Of a stretch of 64,000 nucleotides of DNA, positions 61,012-64,000 are shown one piece after another; positions within the stretch are counted from its first letter, which is position 1; every line of letters begins with the position of its first letter. Source of the stretch: Aurantibacillus circumpalustris. GTDB lineage: Bacteria > Bacteroidota > Bacteroidia > B-17B0 > Aurantibacillaceae. The DNA is taken from positions 3,906,001 through 3,970,000 of the forward strand of contig NZ_CP121197.1 in the NCBI RefSeq assembly GCF_029625215.1, read 5' to 3'. Below the pieces are notes generated by a model, which worked only from the letters and a program-made list of their open reading frames with translations, was not told the origin of the DNA and did not search any database. A program made the translations under genes and the position numbers.

Positions 61012-61689
61012 TTAATCAAGTTTAAATTCTGAATAAGAGTTCATAGTTCCCTTAAGAGCGAATGCCGCTTTATATCCAGGCCCGGCATTAATTTGCTTCA
61101 TCGTATAAACAGTATTATTAAACCCTAACTTATTTACTTCCGTGTTATAATAATCTGATAAATCTATTTTGGTAAGATCAGCGTTTAAGCCCACTCCAAT
61201 TGCTTTTATCATTGCCTCCTTAAATGTCCAAAACGTAAAAAGTGTGTCTTGAAACGTTTCATCCGAACTTTTAAAAATAATTTCTTTTTCTTTTTCGGAG
61301 AAAGAAAAGTCTGCAAATGTTTTAAGATCGTGAAGGAGCTTCATTTTCTCAATATCTATGCCTATTTCCCGTCGCTTAGAAATTCCTAATAAACCAAATG
61401 TGGTGCGGTAAGAATAATTAAAAAGAATATCTGAATTTTCTAAAAAAGGCTTTCCTTTATCGGAAAGATTGAAATTAATTTCGGAAGCTGGTTGATTGAT
61501 GTACTTAGCTAAAACTTGCCTCACAAAACGGTGATTGCAGGTGTAACGAATTTTCTCTGCTTCATTCACAAATCTGCTACACCTTTGTTGTTCATCTTTC
61601 GATAACAAAGGCTGTGATTTTTCTTTATAGTATTCCGCTTCATCAAGGGTATAACGCCATAAATGCAAGTCCCCTTCTTTGATAGTCAT
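61012..61689 (-). CDS. Sfp-type 4'-phosphopantetheinyl transferase
   Basis: A 225-aa Sfp-type enzyme: EIGIDIEKMK (Mg-binding Asp/Glu) and FWTFKEAMIKAIGVGL (W-x-x-K-E-A), preceded by RFVRQVLAKY and an FNYSYRTTFGLLGIS stretch. It turns apo-ACPs into the active form by adding phosphopantetheine. Its place in the cluster suggests it serves the ACP encoded at 49180-49428. It begins 18 bases after the MFS gene. Confidence 0.92.
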   Translation of the reverse strand: MTIKEGDLHLWRYTLDEAEYYKEKSQPLLSKDEQQRCSRFVNEAEKIRYTCNHRFVRQVLAKYINQPASEINFNLSDKGKPFLENSDILFNYSYRTTFGLLGISKRREIGIDIEKMKLLHDLKTFADFSFSEKEKEIIFKSSDETFQDTLFTFWTFKEAMIKAIGVGLNADLTKIDLSDYYNTEVNKLGFNNTVYTMKQINAGPGYKAAFALKGTMNSYSEFKLD

Positions 61690-61707
61690 CTGTTCGCTTT
61701 TAATTTT

Positions 61708-62907
61708 TTACGCTTTCACGAAGGTTTCTTTCAGTCCTACAATAGCAGTGACCAATGTTACAAACATCAGAAACACCATTAAATAGATGGCGTTCATCCA
61801 TGAATTAGTTGTGCCATTTACTACCGGCATTAAAAGGATAACTATAACGGCTCCGGCATTGCCAGCAAGCATTAAAATTCCCGTTGCTGTTCCTGCTTTT
61901 TCAATTCCGGCAATTTCTTCACACATAGATAATAATAAGGCGTAACCAGGAAGAAAAAAGAAACCCATTAATGCACCAAGAATATAAAGCGTCGTTAAAT
62001 CGCTTATTATGCAAAGTGGGTATAAAATTATAACGGCAACCAAACAGCAGAGAACAAGAAATGGTTTTCTAACTTTTAATTTATCCGAAAGTCCCGGTAT
62101 AATAACAGAACCCAAAATACCGCCCACAATTAAAAACGCCCCTATAAGTCCAGCATCTTCGGCATTAATTCCATTTGGCTTTAAAATGGGTTCGAGCCAT
62201 GAAGTGAGTCCGTTAAAAACACCAAGTGCCAAAAAACAAATAATCAATAAAATTTTAAGATTCCTTATTTTTAATAGGGCGTTTATCTCTCCTTTTACAG
62301 CGGATGCCTTTGCTTTAACAAGTTTGAGGTTGTTTTCTTTTGCAAGAAAAATAAAAACAAGTGTTAACACTAAAGAAATAGCTGCAAATACAAGCATGGT
62401 GTTACTAAATCCAATACTATCGTTTAATACGGGTGTTAAACCTAAACCAAGAGCCATTCCAATTAACATGCCTGCAGTGCCAATGCCAGTAGCCATGGCA
62501 GTGTGTTCTTTACTGAACCAATCAGAAACCAATTTGGAAATAGCGTTAATAATATAAGGCTGACCAATCGCAATACCGGTTTGACCAATTAAAAGAATGT
62601 AAAAGCTGGAATCAAAAATGCGCAAACAAGCAAACACAGTGCTAATGACGCTTCCTAAAATTACAGCGTAACGATAGCCCTTTTTATCAATCATTTTACC
62701 AGAATGTATTGAAAGAAGGACGTAAAGAAGCGGAAAAGAAAGTAATAAACCACTAACCATAAGTTCGCTTACACCATAGGTTACTTGAAGGAAGGAAACC
62801 AATGGCGCGAAATTTAACCATAACATCTGGCTCATTGCCACCACGCCGAAATAAACCATTAATACTACCCAACGATAGGGTTTATTGTACTCGCTTTGTG
62901 TAGACAT
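61708..62907 (-). CDS. MFS transporter
   Basis: A 399-aa protein with 12 predicted membrane segments (GVVAMSQMLWLNFAPLVSFLQ and so on), MFS motif (SGKMIDKKGYRYAVILGS) after TM2, and IGIAIGQPYIINAISKLVSDWF further on. The family exports or imports small molecules. First gene of the operon with the PPTase; a promoter-like element lies 22 bases upstream. Export of the cluster's product is possible but unproven. Confidence 0.85.
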   Translation of the reverse strand: MSTQSEYNKPYRWVVLMVYFGVVAMSQMLWLNFAPLVSFLQVTYGVSELMVSGLLLSFPLLYVLLSIHSGKMIDKKGYRYAVILGSVISTVFACLRIFDSSFYILLIGQTGIAIGQPYIINAISKLVSDWFSKEHTAMATGIGTAGMLIGMALGLGLTPVLNDSIGFSNTMLVFAAISLVLTLVFIFLAKENNLKLVKAKASAVKGEINALLKIRNLKILLIICFLALGVFNGLTSWLEPILKPNGINAEDAGLIGAFLIVGGILGSVIIPGLSDKLKVRKPFLVLCCLVAVIILYPLCIISDLTTLYILGALMGFFFLPGYALLLSMCEEIAGIEKAGTATGILMLAGNAGAVIVILLMPVVNGTTNSWMNAIYLMVFLMFVTLVTAIVGLKETFVKA

Positions 62908-62929
62908 AAACTATAATATTGATACACTG

Positions 62930-62937
62930 CAAACATA
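62930..62937 (-). promoter_or_regulatory. TAnnTTTG promoter element of the MFS-PPTase operon
   Basis: TATGTTTG, followed by C, on the minus strand, 22 bases upstream of the MFS start codon. Exact match of the -7 box; spacing to an upstream TTTG is not typical. Confidence 0.45.
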
Positions 62938-63004
62938 ATAAATTTGTGTGTTTTTAATCTAAACGGGTTTAGTTAATTTGATTAATATCTAGCAAAACGG
63001 AATT

Positions 63005-63238
63005 ATGTTATTAAATGCAAAAAACTTTGAAAACATTTATAGTTTCCATAGTTTTACAGCGTATTTTGATTTGACTTTGCCGCTTGTTAATCGTCTAATT
63101 GAAAAAACTGAATTGAAACGTTCAATTTTGAATGAAAGTGAGAGCAAAGTTCCGTCTTTAAAACATTTAATATTCAGTATTGTTAATGTGAAAGAGACAC
63201 GAAAATACTCAGATGCAAAAGCAAATAAGAATAAATAA
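63005..63238 (+). CDS. Small hypothetical protein (doubtful)
   Basis: A 77-aa frame ending 31 bases before the inositol-3-phosphate synthase start, in the same direction. It is rich in Lys, Ser and Asn with no domain I recognise (LLNAKNFENIYSFHSFTAYFD). It may be a real leader peptide-size protein or a chance frame in the promoter region of the next gene. Confidence 0.25.
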   Translation: MLLNAKNFENIYSFHSFTAYFDLTLPLVNRLIEKTELKRSILNESESKVPSLKHLIFSIVNVKETRKYSDAKANKNK

Positions 63239-63269
63239 AACTAAATAATCTAAAAATAAAACTAATACT

Positions 63270-64000
63270 ATGGACAATATCAAAAAACCTCAACCAGCCA
63301 ACGGCAAACTTGGTATTCTTATACCTGGACTTGGTGCTGTTGCCACTACTTTAATAGCAGGTGTTGAAGCTGTTAAAAAAGGAAAGTCTCAACCAATTGG
63401 ATCACTTACTCAAATGAGTACTATTCGTTTAGGAAAAAGAACAGATGATAGAAATCCCTTAATAAAGGATTTTGTACCTCTTGCCGACTTAAACGATATT
63501 GTTTTTGGAGGTTGGGATATCTACGAAGATAATGTATACGAAGCTGCACTTAACGCAAGAGTTTTAGAGGTTCATCAAATTCACGATTTGAAGGAAGAAC
63601 TTCAAAAAATAAAACCCATGTCGGCTGTGTTTGATAAATCGTATATCAAAAACATTAGTGGGCCAAATGTAAAAACGGCGCCAACTAAATACGACCTTGC
63701 ACTTGAGTTGATGGAAGACATTAAGCGATTTAAAAAAGAAAATAACTGCGAACGTGTAGTCATTGTTTGGTGTGCTTCCACTGAAAAATACATTGAGCCT
63801 AGTATTATTCACAATGATCTTTCTTTGTTTGAGAGCGCTTTAAAGAATAATGAGGCAAACATTGCGCCAAGTATGATTTATGCCTATGCCGCATTAAAGA
63901 TGGGAGTTCCATTTGCAAATGGCGCACCAAATTTAACAGTTGATATTCCAGCATTGATTGAACTATCAAAAGAAACGAATACACCTATAGCAGGTAAAGA
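63270..64000 (+). CDS. ino1: Inositol-3-phosphate synthase (N-terminal part, runs off the right edge)
   Basis: The frame opens at the ATG at 63270 and is open to the window end (243 full codons). It starts MDNIKKPQPANGKLGILIPG with the NAD-binding GLGAVATTLIAG, then GSLTQMSTIRLGKR, FGGWDIYEDNVYEAAL and CERVVIVWCASTEKY, all matching myo-inositol-1-phosphate synthase. It converts glucose-6-phosphate to inositol-3-phosphate, the head-group precursor of inositol lipids. The gene is divergent from the MFS operon. The C-terminal half is outside the window. Confidence 0.9.
   Translation, partial: MDNIKKPQPANGKLGILIPGLGAVATTLIAGVEAVKKGKSQPIGSLTQMSTIRLGKRTDDRNPLIKDFVPLADLNDIVFGGWDIYEDNVYEAALNARVLEVHQIHDLKEELQKIKPMSAVFDKSYIKNISGPNVKTAPTKYDLALELMEDIKRFKKENNCERVVIVWCASTEKYIEPSIIHNDLSLFESALKNNEANIAPSMIYAYAALKMGVPFANGAPNLTVDIPALIELSKETNTPIAGK

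Overview
The window is about 36% GC and reads as a chromosome segment of a free-living or host-associated member of the Bacteroidota. Evidence for this includes several very large secreted proteins ending in type IX secretion (T9SS) C-terminal sorting domains, a CTnDOT-like RteC/tyrosine-recombinase module, YwqK/MORN and PD40 envelope proteins, and promoters of the Bacteroidota TAnnTTTG type. No species can be assigned from sequence alone.

Layout. 1-6.3 kb: an envelope-type MORN protein, then a remnant of an integrative element (DnaC-like ATPase, HTH replication-type protein, excisionase, RteC, TetR, integrase). Its integrase end lies next to the 3' side of a tRNA-Ser(GCU) gene, whose 5' side carries an 85-bp tandem duplication. 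6.9-9.3 kb: an archaeal-type ATPase and a CoiA-like nuclease, convergent. 9.3-13.8 kb: a probable copper locus (SCO protein, Cys-motif membrane protein, Met/His-rich outer-membrane protein, two lipoproteins) with an IS4-type element inserted into a palindromic target. 13.9-29.8 kb: mostly ordinary genes (ferredoxin reductase, a NifS-like protein without its catalytic Cys, EamA transporter, glycosyltransferase 9, Ppx/GppA phosphatase, NtrC-like regulator, TPR-PD40-SPOR envelope protein, LRR protein, RibF) plus a secreted subtilisin. 30-39 kb: three large T9SS cargo proteins. 39-46.2 kb: an accessory island with decayed genes, dispersed repeats, a tRNA 3'-end fragment that truncates a ParE-type toxin, a 776-aa zinc-ribbon/nuclease-like protein and a two-gene TIR/membrane-protein unit.

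46.2-64 kb is the most interesting part. It holds a self-contained discrete-enzyme fatty-acid/polyketide system: ACP, ketosynthase, malonyltransferase, FabG-type ketoreductase, FabZ-type dehydratase, two FabL-like enoyl reductases and an Sfp-type phosphopantetheinyl transferase. These sit together with a complete HMG-CoA-synthase beta-branching cassette (HMGS plus PksH-like and PksI-like enoyl-CoA hydratases) but no modular PKS. The same cluster encodes an alpha-oxoamine synthase (serine-palmitoyltransferase family), a 3-ketosphinganine-reductase-like SDR, a GNAT-like protein overlapping an Aur1-like PAP2 membrane enzyme, an MFS exporter, an outer-membrane barrel and, at the right edge, inositol-3-phosphate synthase. 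My reading (inference) is that a dedicated iterative synthase builds an unusual, possibly beta-methyl-branched acyl chain. The oxoamine synthase would release it onto an amino acid, giving a sphingoid-like base that is reduced, N-acylated and given a phosphoinositol head group. A GxxExxY cassette bounded by inverted repeats has inserted between the ketoreductase and HMGS genes.
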